Shown here piece by piece: positions 1-8,666 of a stretch of DNA of 64,000 nucleotides (the first letter of the stretch is position 1; every line of letters begins with the position of its first letter). The DNA is taken from contig CALLPN010000016.1 of the NCBI GenBank assembly GCA_938015435.1, forward strand, positions 248,001-312,000. The letters run 5' to 3'. A program made the position numbers and the translations under genes. Under the pieces are notes generated by a model. The model did not search any database, was not told the origin of the DNA, and saw only the letters and a program-made list of their open reading frames with translations. The stretch comes from an uncultured Saprospiraceae bacterium (lineage in GTDB: Bacteria > Bacteroidota > Bacteroidia > Chitinophagales > Saprospiraceae).

Positions 1-1
1 G

Positions 2-289
2 ACTATCAAAGCGAGTACTATAGCTGATCCAGTGTTTGGCTATGATCGCAAGAATAGATCTGAAACCCAACCTTACCAAGAGCATACATTAGATATGATG
101 ACGATAGATAATTTACCTAACGAATTGCCACGTGATGCTTCTACCGCATTTGGAGAAATGTTTATGGAACATGTGATACCCGAGCTGGTTGCTGGAGGAG
201 GAACTATGATGGACAGAGGGAGTGTAACACGAGATGGAGATCTTGGCAATAACTTTGAATATCTTCGTGATTACTTAGAAGGAAAGTAA
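2..289 (+). CDS. Saccharopine dehydrogenase-like / alanine dehydrogenase-fold enzyme, C-terminal fragment (5' end outside window)
   Basis: The reading frame is open to the left edge, so this is the last ~95 residues of a longer protein. The segment around DNLPNELPRDAS followed by FGEMFMEHVIPEL and a closing DG.L...F.YL.DY pattern is typical of the C-terminal lobe of NAD-dependent saccharopine (lysine-forming) dehydrogenases of the alanine-dehydrogenase fold. Such enzymes interconvert saccharopine with lysine and 2-oxoglutarate in the cytoplasm. The ALDH7-type enzyme at 52.6 kb acts in the same lysine pathway, which is consistent but not proof. The internal GTG at 32 is not a start. Substrate cannot be fixed from the fragment. 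Confidence 0.6.
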   Translation, partial: TIKASTIADPVFGYDRKNRSETQPYQEHTLDMMTIDNLPNELPRDASTAFGEMFMEHVIPELVAGGGTMMDRGSVTRDGDLGNNFEYLRDYLEGK

Positions 290-327
290 TTTTACTAAAA
301 AAAACAACTGTTATTTAAGAAATCATC

Positions 328-1017
328 ATGGCGTCAGAACGAACGAGAACAATATTACCATATATATCTATAGGTGTAGGTATACTCGTATATGTCCTTT
401 ACTATTTTAGTACACAAAGTTGGAAACAAGCGCAATCAGACTATGAAAAACAACAAGTAGAAGAGAGACAAGCAAAGAAAAGGGCAGAGAAAAAATATAT
501 GTCTGAAACTAAACCTTGGATCTCTAGTGATGGAAAAGAAGTCTACAAAATTATAAATAGAGAAAAGCGAGATGGTCTTACTTGGATAAAACTTAAGGAG
601 TTAAATGAAGATCGTACGTACAACTTAAGGGATGCACCATCTGCTAGTGGTGAAAAATATTCGAGCAAAGCAGGAAATCTATTTTGGATCAAAGGGAATG
701 AAGCTGTTTTTGAAAATGCTATAGGGAAAAAATCGAATCTAAAAGAGACAAAAATTTACAAAGGTTTATACTCTTATATGGCAGACGCCAATTCATTCAA
801 ACTATGTGATAATGATAGGAAAGTCCCTATTGCAATGCTTGGTGAAAACAATAAAATAGAGCAGGCCTACTCCAAAATAAATAGATCTGGTGAAGATGCA
901 TATCTAGAAGTAGAAGGCATAATGATAAAAGCGATGAGTATGGAAGGCACCCAAATGATAGATGCTATATTCCCTTATAAATATAAGAAAATCGAAGATC
1001 GACAAAGTTGTAAATAG
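328..1017 (+). CDS. Hypothetical single-pass membrane protein
   Basis: A 229-residue protein that I do not recognise. One hydrophobic segment at about residues 9-27 (ILPYISIGVGILVYVLYYF) is followed by a highly charged helix rich in K, E, R and Q (about 35-60), likely a coiled coil, and then a mostly polar domain of about 165 residues with two widely spaced cysteines near 158 and 228. A topology with a short cytoplasmic N terminus and an external polar domain is an inference. It starts 38 bp after the dehydrogenase fragment on the same strand and may be cotranscribed with it; it converges with selO, only 8 bp away. Confidence 0.6.
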   Translation: MASERTRTILPYISIGVGILVYVLYYFSTQSWKQAQSDYEKQQVEERQAKKRAEKKYMSETKPWISSDGKEVYKIINREKRDGLTWIKLKELNEDRTYNLRDAPSASGEKYSSKAGNLFWIKGNEAVFENAIGKKSNLKETKIYKGLYSYMADANSFKLCDNDRKVPIAMLGENNKIEQAYSKINRSGEDAYLEVEGIMIKAMSMEGTQMIDAIFPYKYKKIEDRQSCK

Positions 1018-1025
1018 TCGAATAA

Positions 1026-2594
1026 CTATGAACTACAACTCAACATCGAACATCCTACTTTATGCCTAGCCCATTCTGGTCTTTTAGCAAACCATTGTTG
1101 GTGTTCCGATTGATCCGCGTATGGATTTTTTAGCAATACGTATAATTCATCAATTAGAGAATAGTCTCTCTCATTAGCTTTATCTATAGCTAATTGTGCC
1201 ATATAGTTACGTAATACATACTTTGGATTTACTGCGTTCATTTTGGATTTCCTATCCGCTGATACCACATCTTTTTCGCTTAGTCTATCAAAATATTTTT
1301 TTATCCACGTTAGCCAAGAGTGTTTCACTTCACCTACTATTTCGGTTGTCGTATAGAATGCATCGTTTACGAACTCTAAAGCTTCCGCTTCATTCATCTT
1401 AGCTGGATCGACATCTGATAGTAATCTAAAAAAGATGGTCATATCAGTCTCCGTCAACTGGAGTACTTGTTCTAATTCTTGAATGAGTTTCATATCTGAT
1501 TCACCTTGGGTAACTATTCCCAATTTTTGTCCCATCATACCGAAATATCGCTTTGGATAGTTTTGCTGGTAAGTTTTCAACACCCCTTCTAAAGCCGGTA
1601 CATCTTCTACCAATCCATACATTGCATTAGCTAATTGCATGAGATTCCAAAGTGCCATGTTGGGTTGATTACCATATCGATATCTCTTACCTTGAGCATC
1701 TGTAGTATTAGGTGTCCATCCTGGATCATAGCCCTCCAGCCAGCCATATGGACCATAGTCAATCGTGAGACCTAAGATTGACATATTATCAGTATTCATC
1801 ACACCATGAACGAAGCCTACTCGTTGCCAGTGAATCACCATATCCAAAGTCTTATCCACTACTTCTTGAAAAAATTGTAAATAATCTTCTTTGCCTCTAT
1901 TGACGATCTGGGGATGAAAATGTTTGATCGTATAATCAACTAATGTCTTGAGCGTCGCTTTATCTTCTCTCGCCATAAAGATCTGATAACTACCAAATCT
2001 CAAAAAGCTCGGTGACACTCGACATACCACAGCTCCTTTTTCATAATCTGCATTACCATCATACATCATATCACGCATCACTTCATCACCCGTAAGTGAT
2101 AACGAAAGGGAACGAGTCGTCGGCACTCCTAAGTGATACATCGCCTCACTACATAGATGCTCTCTTACTGAAGATCTTAGTACAGCTAATCCGTCAGCAG
2201 ATCTTGAGTAAGGAGTTTCTCCTGCACCTTTGAGTTGCAATGCGAATCGTTTATTTTGATGTTCTACTTCACATAAGTTGATTGCTCTTCCATCACCCAA
2301 TTGTCCTGCCCAATGGCCAAATTGATGCCCTGCATAACACATGGCATATGGAGAAGTATTAGCCAACACTTCACCACCCGAAAACACATTCCTAAATGTA
2401 TCCGACTTAGCATCATCAGGATCAAGGCCAATCGCGGACATCATCTCATCAGACACATGTAATACAATAGGATTACTAGGTACTCTTGGCGTCACATAGG
2501 AATAGCATGCCTCCTCTACTTGTCTTCGATAATTACGAAGATTTGGATCTGCTGGTAATTCTTTATTGAATGTATCTTGTATATTGAGTTTCAC
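1026..2594 (-). CDS. selO: SelO/YdiU family protein adenylyltransferase (pseudokinase AMPylator)
   Basis: SelO proteins are atypical kinases that transfer AMP to serine, threonine or tyrosine of target proteins and are linked to oxidative stress. The family hallmarks are present in order: SPYAMCYAGHQFGHWAGQLGDG near residue 80 (shown here only as a landmark), the LQLKGAGETPYSRSADG block that contributes nucleotide-binding lysine, GVPTTRSLSL, and the metal-binding GVMNTDNMSILGLTIDYGP segment. The C terminus ends GCSMLSCSS, matching the conserved cysteine tail where eukaryotic homologues carry selenocysteine. Length 522 is normal. It lies 45 bp downstream of the msrA-like gene on the same strand, so a redox-repair operon is likely. 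Confidence 0.93.
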   Translation of the reverse strand: MKLNIQDTFNKELPADPNLRNYRRQVEEACYSYVTPRVPSNPIVLHVSDEMMSAIGLDPDDAKSDTFRNVFSGGEVLANTSPYAMCYAGHQFGHWAGQLGDGRAINLCEVEHQNKRFALQLKGAGETPYSRSADGLAVLRSSVREHLCSEAMYHLGVPTTRSLSLSLTGDEVMRDMMYDGNADYEKGAVVCRVSPSFLRFGSYQIFMAREDKATLKTLVDYTIKHFHPQIVNRGKEDYLQFFQEVVDKTLDMVIHWQRVGFVHGVMNTDNMSILGLTIDYGPYGWLEGYDPGWTPNTTDAQGKRYRYGNQPNMALWNLMQLANAMYGLVEDVPALEGVLKTYQQNYPKRYFGMMGQKLGIVTQGESDMKLIQELEQVLQLTETDMTIFFRLLSDVDPAKMNEAEALEFVNDAFYTTTEIVGEVKHSWLTWIKKYFDRLSEKDVVSADRKSKMNAVNPKYVLRNYMAQLAIDKANERDYSLIDELYVLLKNPYADQSEHQQWFAKRPEWARHKVGCSMLSCSS

Positions 2595-2639
2595 GAAAGC
2601 TTATTTATTGAATATATATAGGTAAACCCTAGTAATGCA

Positions 2640-3134
2640 TTAAAGTTTCAATTTATCCGTGTCTACATTATTCGAAAATAATGAAATTAGCTTCTTTAAT
2701 TTTGGGTCGATCTGGTTTTTACAAAATGCCCTTTCTGGATTTTTATAATAATAGTCAAGGTACTCTTCTTTGTTAATCTTAAATAAATCAAAAGTAAGAA
2801 CTTTAGTTATTATAGGAAGTTCAAAAGCAGACTCGAGAGAAATGAGAGCTAATCGTGACTGCATCTTTTGGTCTTCATCAAATGTGTAGATAGCCGATCT
2901 ATATTTCTCTCTCATTGGATGAGTAGAAGTACAACTATGGGTATGCAAATGAATTTCTATTAAGACTTCTAACGAAATCGTATTGGGATCAAAATGAACT
3001 AATACTGCTTCCGACATCGAAGTATATTCTCTACTACTTATCCATCCTTGCTCTACTTGTGAGACTCCTACCAGAGATTGAATTATCGCTTCGGAACACC
3101 AATGACAACTTCCACCTAACCCTACTTTGATCAT
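2640..3134 (-). CDS. msrA: Peptide methionine sulfoxide reductase MsrA-like protein
   Basis: MsrA reduces methionine-S-sulfoxide in proteins using a catalytic cysteine. The N terminus reads GLGGSCHWCSEAI, equivalent to the family motif GGCFWCTE with the catalytic cysteine at residue 10 kept, a second cysteine at 13, and His replacing the usual Phe. HTHSCTSTHPMREKYRSAIY and the closing YYKNPERAFCKNQIDPKL correspond to the later conserved blocks of the PMSR domain. At 164 residues it is a compact single-domain form. The start codon overlaps the stop of the upstream 3131-3550 gene by 4 bp, indicating translational coupling, and selO follows. Confidence 0.82.
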   Translation of the reverse strand: MIKVGLGGSCHWCSEAIIQSLVGVSQVEQGWISSREYTSMSEAVLVHFDPNTISLEVLIEIHLHTHSCTSTHPMREKYRSAIYTFDEDQKMQSRLALISLESAFELPIITKVLTFDLFKINKEEYLDYYYKNPERAFCKNQIDPKLKKLISLFSNNVDTDKLKL

Positions 3135-3550
3135 ACCTTAAAAACAGAAGTGTTCTTTATTTCTACAAGGTTAGATTTTTTCTCTTCAGCGAATACTTCT
3201 ACTTCTCTGCCCTTAGGCCAAATATGAAATGTTCCTTTGAAACGATCGTGACCGGTAAGCCAAAATCCCCATATTCCATTTTCATCAATGTTCCCTTCGT
3301 AATCTATATCATGAGTAGTATAACTCTTGGTGATCCAACATTGCATCTTATCTGTATCATATCTACCTTTCCAAGTATAGCCACCTACTTGATCAGATCC
3401 AAATCCCAATATTCCATCATTGAAAAAATCCATAACGAAAGCCATCTTGCCTTCTTCAAACAAACCTTGAATTACTGCAGAATATTTATATAAGCCTTCC
3501 CACTCTCCACTTGGTAGATTTGGGTGTTGTTCAGTTTTTTGATTCTCCAT
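3131..3550 (-). CDS. Hypothetical protein, beta-rich, cotranscribed with msrA and selO
   Basis: A 139-residue soluble protein without signal peptide. It is rich in aromatic and glycine residues with alternating strand-like segments (GEWEGLYKY, GGYTWKGRY, GIWGFWLTG, KGTFHIWP), which suggests a small beta-barrel or lipocalin-like sheet, but I cannot name a family. Its stop overlaps the msrA-like start by 4 bp, so it is the first gene of an apparent three-gene redox operon ending in selO. A tandem repeat array lies directly upstream, in the space where its promoter should be. Confidence 0.7.
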   Translation of the reverse strand: MENQKTEQHPNLPSGEWEGLYKYSAVIQGLFEEGKMAFVMDFFNDGILGFGSDQVGGYTWKGRYDTDKMQCWITKSYTTHDIDYEGNIDENGIWGFWLTGHDRFKGTFHIWPKGREVEVFAEEKKSNLVEIKNTSVFKV

Positions 3551-3640
3551 TCTATAAGCTATTTTTCCTTTTATGGCTTTGACTTATTAGGTATGCTTGT
3601 GTGTTTCTTTTTGAAAACAACTTTCTTTATTCTTTGTGAA

Positions 3641-3848
3641 TTACACATGTTTTTTTTTTAAATACCTTTATTCTAGATGCCGCATATTACACGTTCTTTT
3701 TTTTTAAAATACTTTTATTCTAGATGCTGCATATTACACGTGTTTTTTTTGCAAAATACCTTTATTCTAGATGCCGCATATTACACGTGTTTTTTGCAAA
3801 ATACCTTTATTTTAGATGCCGCATATTACACGTGTTTTTGCAAAACAC
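3641..3848 (-). repeat. Tandem array of about 4.5 units of 45-47 bp
   Basis: Units begin at 3641, 3687, 3734 and 3781, with a partial unit from 3826. Read on the minus strand each contains a poly-A run, the palindromic core ACACGTGT, then GCGGCATCTAG and AATAAAGGTATTTTGC. Copies differ mainly in the length of the A/T run and a few substitutions, and there are no unique spacers, so it is not a CRISPR array. The array follows, in the minus-strand sense, a hairpin just after the stop codon of the CBS-fusion gene. A diverged array with the same core spacing occurs at 39424-39600. Confidence 0.88.
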
Positions 3849-3866
3849 TTTCGTAATACGCGGTCC

Positions 3867-3891
3867 GCGCTTTTTTCTTTGAAAAAAGCGC
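3867..3891 (-). terminator. Perfect hairpin immediately after the stop codon of the GCS2-CBS gene
   Basis: GCGCTTTTTTC, a 3-nt loop, then GAAAAAAGCGC forms an 11-bp perfect stem starting 1 bp beyond the stop codon on the minus strand. There is no clear U tract after the stem, so it may be a transcript-protecting hairpin rather than an intrinsic terminator. A near-identical arrangement sits after the stop codon at 39334. Confidence 0.6.
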
Positions 3892-3892
3892 T

Positions 3893-5809
3893 TTAATCCA
3901 TTCTCTCTATTAATCTTCTACTGATACGTATGAAGTCATTTTCTGTTATCAACCCTACAAGATCATCACCATTGACTACTACTGGCAAACATCCAATATT
4001 ATGTTCACGCATGAGTTTTATAGCCTCCTTGATTGTAGTTTCTTCAGTTACCGTAATTAGATCTGTTACCATGATATTTTCAGCGGTGCGAGTACTTCGA
4101 CTACTTGAATTCCTTGTCAATTCTCGCAATATCAATCTGGCAGATACTAAGCCAATTAGTTTTCCTTTGGAATCTTCAACTGGAGTATATTTTATCTTAT
4201 TCCAATCCATCAACTCCGCTACTAATTGAATGATATCATTCTTTTGTACGGTAAATATATCTGTAGCCATAAAATCAGAAACTAACATCTCCGAAATCTT
4301 ATATTGCTTGAGTCGGCTAGGATCTGGAGCTGGCCAGTTATGTACTGGTATATTTTTCTTTTGATTGTGTACGATCTCAGCAGTCAACACTCTTAATGCT
4401 TCGTCTTCTCCGATTGTTTTCTTAAGATCTGAATAACCTCTGAGCATCCATCTCGCACCATTCATATGCTTATCGGTACGTTCTTCTATTACCCCTAAGT
4501 ATCTATCTATATCTGCTCTATCTACCTTTCTATATTCGAGTCCTTCTCTTGCAATTGGAATCAGTTTTTCTTTAATCAACTGAGCCGCTGGTATTTTCTC
4601 ATCATTAAACCAATTGAACTTAGAATCGATACCAAACTGAGCCGCCTTAGCAAAATTATCACGTGCATCAGCAAACGAAATATGTTTAGTAATATCATCA
4701 GTACGCAGTGCCATTCCTTCCATCAATCCTAACCAAAAGCATGCACTTGCTACTTCATCTATCACAGTAGGTCCTGCTGCAATTACGCGATTTTCTATTC
4801 TCAGGTGTGGCTTACCATTTTCGCTAATTCCATAGCATGGTCGATTCCATCTATACACTGTAGAATTGTGCACTTGAAGAGATCTAAGCTTTGGTGTCTC
4901 GCCTTTCTTTATACATGCCAGAGAATCCTCTTTCACATCTGAGCTTAGCAATACTCTAAATCTGGCAATATCTTCTTTATAGATCTCCATTATAGATTGG
5001 TGTAACCAATCTCTACCAAAGCTTACTCTTGCACTACGCTCACGCATGTGATCATGTGATGATCTGGTATCTAATGCTTGCTGAAACATTGCGATCCTAC
5101 TCTCATGCCATAGTCGCTTACCAAATACTAAGGGACTATTAGCTGAGATTGCCATTACTGGACCGGTAATAGCCTGAGCAATATTATACATCTTGACAAA
5201 ATCTTTGGGCTCAATCTGTAGATGTATCTGAAAACTTGTATTTACTGCCTCTAATAATGGACTGTCGTGCTTCAGCGCCAACTCATCGATACCACTTAAT
5301 TTCAATTCATAGGAGTTACCTATAAGTTGTTGATTGATGGCTTCCATCAATGCAAAATACCTTTTCTTGGGAGTAAGATTATCCATGATTAGGTCTCTCT
5401 TCTTCAATGTAGGCAAGATTCCTGTGAGTACTAGATCTGTATCCATAGTATCTAATACTTCTTGGATCTTTTCGAGTTTCATGGAATTCTCCTTTTCCAA
5501 TTCCGAAAAACATGAACCTACAAACTCTCTTGGCGTCAGATTCGTTTCTAGATTAAACTTAGCTAACTCCGTCTCTACCCAATCGTAGTCTTTCATCTTT
5601 TTGAGCGCTTCCATTGCTACACAAGCTGGTTTTTGGGTCTGCTTGTTTACCATGACCATTTCTTGCTCTGCACCGATTCGAATTGTTCCAGATTCAAACC
5701 ATTCATGCTCTAGCATATACTCCATTGCCTGTACATCGGCTAATAATGCTCTCACAAATTTTTGCATTTTCTTCTCATCATTGAGTGCGGATACCCGTTG
5801 TTCTCCCAT
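3893..5809 (-). CDS. Glutamate-cysteine ligase-like (GCS2) protein fused to two CBS domains
   Basis: The N-terminal ~500 residues match the GCS2 carboxylate-amine ligase fold: RIGAEQEMVMV near residue 45 supplies the usual acidic metal-binding GxEQE-type motif, followed by SFQIHLQIEP, SPLVFGKRLWHESR and HLRIENRVIAAGP. Residues ~525-638 carry two CBS repeats (MATDIFTVQKND..., MVTDLITVTEET...IGCLPVV.NGDDLVGLITENDF). CBS pairs bind adenine nucleotides and usually regulate the attached enzyme. It probably forms an amide or gamma-glutamyl bond in the cytoplasm; the true substrate is unknown and glutathione synthesis is only one option. Same strand as the msrA-selO group but separated by a hairpin and repeats. 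Confidence 0.85.
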   Translation of the reverse strand: MGEQRVSALNDEKKMQKFVRALLADVQAMEYMLEHEWFESGTIRIGAEQEMVMVNKQTQKPACVAMEALKKMKDYDWVETELAKFNLETNLTPREFVGSCFSELEKENSMKLEKIQEVLDTMDTDLVLTGILPTLKKRDLIMDNLTPKKRYFALMEAINQQLIGNSYELKLSGIDELALKHDSPLLEAVNTSFQIHLQIEPKDFVKMYNIAQAITGPVMAISANSPLVFGKRLWHESRIAMFQQALDTRSSHDHMRERSARVSFGRDWLHQSIMEIYKEDIARFRVLLSSDVKEDSLACIKKGETPKLRSLQVHNSTVYRWNRPCYGISENGKPHLRIENRVIAAGPTVIDEVASACFWLGLMEGMALRTDDITKHISFADARDNFAKAAQFGIDSKFNWFNDEKIPAAQLIKEKLIPIAREGLEYRKVDRADIDRYLGVIEERTDKHMNGARWMLRGYSDLKKTIGEDEALRVLTAEIVHNQKKNIPVHNWPAPDPSRLKQYKISEMLVSDFMATDIFTVQKNDIIQLVAELMDWNKIKYTPVEDSKGKLIGLVSARLILRELTRNSSSRSTRTAENIMVTDLITVTEETTIKEAIKLMREHNIGCLPVVVNGDDLVGLITENDFIRISRRLIERMD

Positions 5810-5943
5810 TGGTTGTTGTGTTTCGAATGTAATTGCAAGTACAATTTACACGATCAAGATATCGAATTATTTAATTTTGACGTTACATTAAGAGTATTTT
5901 CTATTCAAGCACGTTATAATTGAACGATAAGAAAAGTATTTAT

Positions 5944-6477
5944 ATGAAATTAAGGTTAGATCAATTCTACATATTAGCAATCATATTCACAACTAGTTTC
6001 CTGTTTTCAGGATGTAGCAAGGACGAAGAACCAAGGTTTACGATACCTTTGGAGATCATAGTGTTCTTCCCAGCAGAATTCAATACCGTGGCGACACATA
6101 CTACAGAGCTATTTAGTGTACCTAATTTTCTACAAAGCAGGTTGGCTCAGAATGGCATGACAGCAGATCAAATCACCAGCATCGTAGCAGGGAGAGGCCA
6201 AATTATTCCAGTCTCGCCTAGCGTCCAATATCAAGTATTAAATAATGTAATTGTAAATGTAAGCTCGGCAAACAGCGACGATGTCAACGAAATGTATTAC
6301 AATGACTTTATAGATTTTGACCATTCTGGAAATCTGGAATTACTTAGCAGTATATCTGAATTAAAAGATATAATGTCGAATGGTGTGTTCGACTTACAGG
6401 TTAAGTACAACCTTCGTCAAGGCCTTATTGCTACTACAGAACACAAACTCAAATTTGATCTTTTAGTCTACGACTAG
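5944..6477 (+). CDS. Hypothetical lipoprotein
   Basis: The ATG at 5944 is preferred over an upstream in-frame TTG at 5920 because it places a classical signal peptide at the N terminus: a positively charged start, hydrophobic core (FYILAIIFTTSFLF) and lipobox SGC around residue 24, followed by KDEEP. The mature part (~155 residues) is polar and strand-rich, with no family I recognise. It would be anchored in the outer or inner membrane. It is divergent from the GCS2-CBS gene. Confidence 0.7.
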   Translation: MKLRLDQFYILAIIFTTSFLFSGCSKDEEPRFTIPLEIIVFFPAEFNTVATHTTELFSVPNFLQSRLAQNGMTADQITSIVAGRGQIIPVSPSVQYQVLNNVIVNVSSANSDDVNEMYYNDFIDFDHSGNLELLSSISELKDIMSNGVFDLQVKYNLRQGLIATTEHKLKFDLLVYD

Positions 6478-6561
6478 GCATTTTCAATATTCTAGACGAT
6501 ATCATTATTGTATTTACAACTATTGTTACCGTAGATTGTACTCTTTAATCAATTCCAATCT

Positions 6562-7767
6562 ATGGCTCAAAAGACTTCCAGAAAATACATTCTTTATATT
6601 TTAGCGGTGATGAATTTTACTCACATCATTGATTCCATGTTGATCATGCCTCTGGGAGATACATTCATATCAGAGTTTGGGATTAGTGCAAGTCAGTATA
6701 GTTGGTTAGTTTCTGCATATGCATTGTCCGCTAGCATAAGTTGTATAATCGGCATTATATTTCTGGACAGGTTACCTCGAAAAAATGCTTTGCTTTTCCT
6801 TTACGGCGGGTTTGCCGTTGGTACATTTCTATGTTCCTTATGTACTACTTATGAAACATTAATCACTCTTAGGGCTTGTACAGGATTTTTTGGTGGAATG
6901 ATAGGAGCTTTAGTGCTATCTATTATTAGTGATCTATTTCCATTCAAAGAAAGAGGTGCTGCAATGGGAATATTGTTTGCATCTTTCTCCGCAGCATCGG
7001 CATTAGGTGTTCCATTTGGTATATTTCTAGCTGCTAAAGGGTCTTGGCAGATTCCATTTATGGTATTAGGTCTATTAGGAGTAGTAATCGCGGGTATAAT
7101 TTTTTTCACATTTCCAGCTATGAATGATCATATCAAACTGCAACCCAAAAAGCGTAAATCTCTATTTGCAATTCTTGGTACTGTATTAGGTGATCAAAAT
7201 CAAGTATATGCATTGTCCGCAGGATTCGTTTTAATCATGGGACATTTTATGATCATACCCTTCATATCTCCTTTTATGATTAAGAATATTGGACTTACTC
7301 AAATGGAAGTGGCTTATCAGTTTTTTGCTGGAGGTGTGGCAACTTCTATAACTTCACCTATAATAGGTAAGATGACCGATAAGTATGGAGTGATGAAAGT
7401 ATTTATCACAGTGATGGTGATTAGTTGGATCCCCACTCTACTGATTACAAACTTAACAACTGCACCCTTATCTATAGCTGTTTCTCTAGTGGCATTCTTC
7501 TTTGTATTTGGTAGCGGCCGTATGATATCTCCCAATACCATAATCACTGCAGCGGCGAGTACAGAGACAAGAGGTAGCTTTATGAGTCTAAAGTCGGCAC
7601 TTCAGCAATTGGCTATAGCCGCAACTGCATTTATTAGTGGAACGATTGTAACTATTGGCTCCGATGGTAAATATCAAAATTACAATTACACTGGATATCT
7701 GGCGATCTTCTTTTGTATCATTACGATCTATCTAGTAAGTAAAATTCGAGTGGCAAAAGGTAATTAA
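6562..7767 (+). CDS. MFS transporter, DHA1/AraJ-like drug or sugar efflux permease
   Basis: A 401-residue protein with about twelve hydrophobic segments. The first transmembrane helix is followed by the family pattern of DHA1 permeases (FTHIIDSMLIMPLGD, then SQYSWLVSAYALSASIS), a loop with DRLPRKNALL matching the conserved motif between helices 2 and 3, and a second half opening with a short cytoplasmic KPKKRK loop near residue 195. Such carriers exchange protons for small solutes across the inner membrane. Substrate cannot be inferred; no regulator is adjacent. Confidence 0.88.
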   Translation: MAQKTSRKYILYILAVMNFTHIIDSMLIMPLGDTFISEFGISASQYSWLVSAYALSASISCIIGIIFLDRLPRKNALLFLYGGFAVGTFLCSLCTTYETLITLRACTGFFGGMIGALVLSIISDLFPFKERGAAMGILFASFSAASALGVPFGIFLAAKGSWQIPFMVLGLLGVVIAGIIFFTFPAMNDHIKLQPKKRKSLFAILGTVLGDQNQVYALSAGFVLIMGHFMIIPFISPFMIKNIGLTQMEVAYQFFAGGVATSITSPIIGKMTDKYGVMKVFITVMVISWIPTLLITNLTTAPLSIAVSLVAFFFVFGSGRMISPNTIITAAASTETRGSFMSLKSALQQLAIAATAFISGTIVTIGSDGKYQNYNYTGYLAIFFCIITIYLVSKIRVAKGN

Positions 7768-7805
7768 TATTGAATGAGGAGACATAATAAATAATCACTT
7801 TACTC

Positions 7806-8666
7806 TCAATTCTTAAACTCACTCCTCAACTTATCAACGTCTTGCTGATACACCGCGTAAAACTCTTCGATATACGGTCTGATATTTTTACCACCATTAG
7901 CTATGTAGTATTCAGCTTTATCTAAATACGGCTTTGCTCCATCCATATTCTTCATTCTTGTTGTGACCAAGGCTCTGTAAAAATACAAATCTGCAGTAGT
8001 ATCATTGTGTAATAGTCCTTCATCTATGACTTCTAATGCTTTTGCAAAATCACCTTTTTCATACCAAGCTACACCCAGCATTAAGTAGTCTTTAGGTTCT
8101 ATATATTCTGCTCCGGTATTTTCTTTTTCGTCCAGCATGTGTTTCTCTAAATACTCCAAAGCTTTATCTAATTTTCCTAATTTCAGATATGCTACGCCTC
8201 TCATAAAATCTACTGAAGTAGCTTGCGGATAATCCACAAAATTAGGCGTGAATGCATCGTAAATATCTAATTCTCTAATCGCCGTTTCGTAATCTCTATA
8301 GAAGTATAGCCAACAATATGCTTTATAGCCTAACCATTCTTCAGGATCATATTCTGTAGCTTTCGAATAGTACTTAGAAGCCTCATGTGCAAACCCTCTT
8401 TTGAGATATGGAACTCCTATTTCTCTCCATCCCCAAGCGCCTTCAGGATTGTATTTGAGTCCTTCCCATATGATCATCCTCTCCCCTATAGTACCTTGAT
8501 AATACAAGTCTGTACCGGCACCGTTAGATAAGGACTCTGCCAAAGCAAGCTTCTCTTCTTGAGAGTATTGATTCTTATATATTATTGCTTTCGATTTGTT
8601 GTCACAGGATATACTTACCAAAATGACAACTACCAATGTGCTAAGGGAGTATTTCGATAATCTCAT
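7806..8666 (-). CDS. TPR-repeat lipoprotein
   Basis: The N terminus has a signal peptide ending in a lipobox (VSISC, Cys at about residue 21). The rest is built from helical tetratricopeptide-type repeats, for example GVAYLKLGKLDKALEYLEKH and GVAWYEKGDFAKALEVIDEG, and ends with PYLDKAEYYIANG. TPR lipoproteins scaffold protein complexes at the envelope. The start codon lies inside the 3' end of the 8641-9768 gene (26 bp overlap on the same strand), so the two lipoproteins are almost certainly coexpressed and may interact. Confidence 0.8.
   Translation of the reverse strand: MRLSKYSLSTLVVVILVSISCDNKSKAIIYKNQYSQEEKLALAESLSNGAGTDLYYQGTIGERMIIWEGLKYNPEGAWGWREIGVPYLKRGFAHEASKYYSKATEYDPEEWLGYKAYCWLYFYRDYETAIRELDIYDAFTPNFVDYPQATSVDFMRGVAYLKLGKLDKALEYLEKHMLDEKENTGAEYIEPKDYLMLGVAWYEKGDFAKALEVIDEGLLHNDTTADLYFYRALVTTRMKNMDGAKPYLDKAEYYIANGGKNIRPYIEEFYAVYQQDVDKLRSEFKN

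Noticed and set aside
3641..3848. CRISPR array
   Set aside because: The regular units are contiguous and lack unique spacers; no cas genes are nearby.
5920..5943. TTG start for the lipoprotein at 5944
   Set aside because: It would add eight polar residues before a clean signal peptide; the ATG at 5944 gives the better lipoprotein leader.
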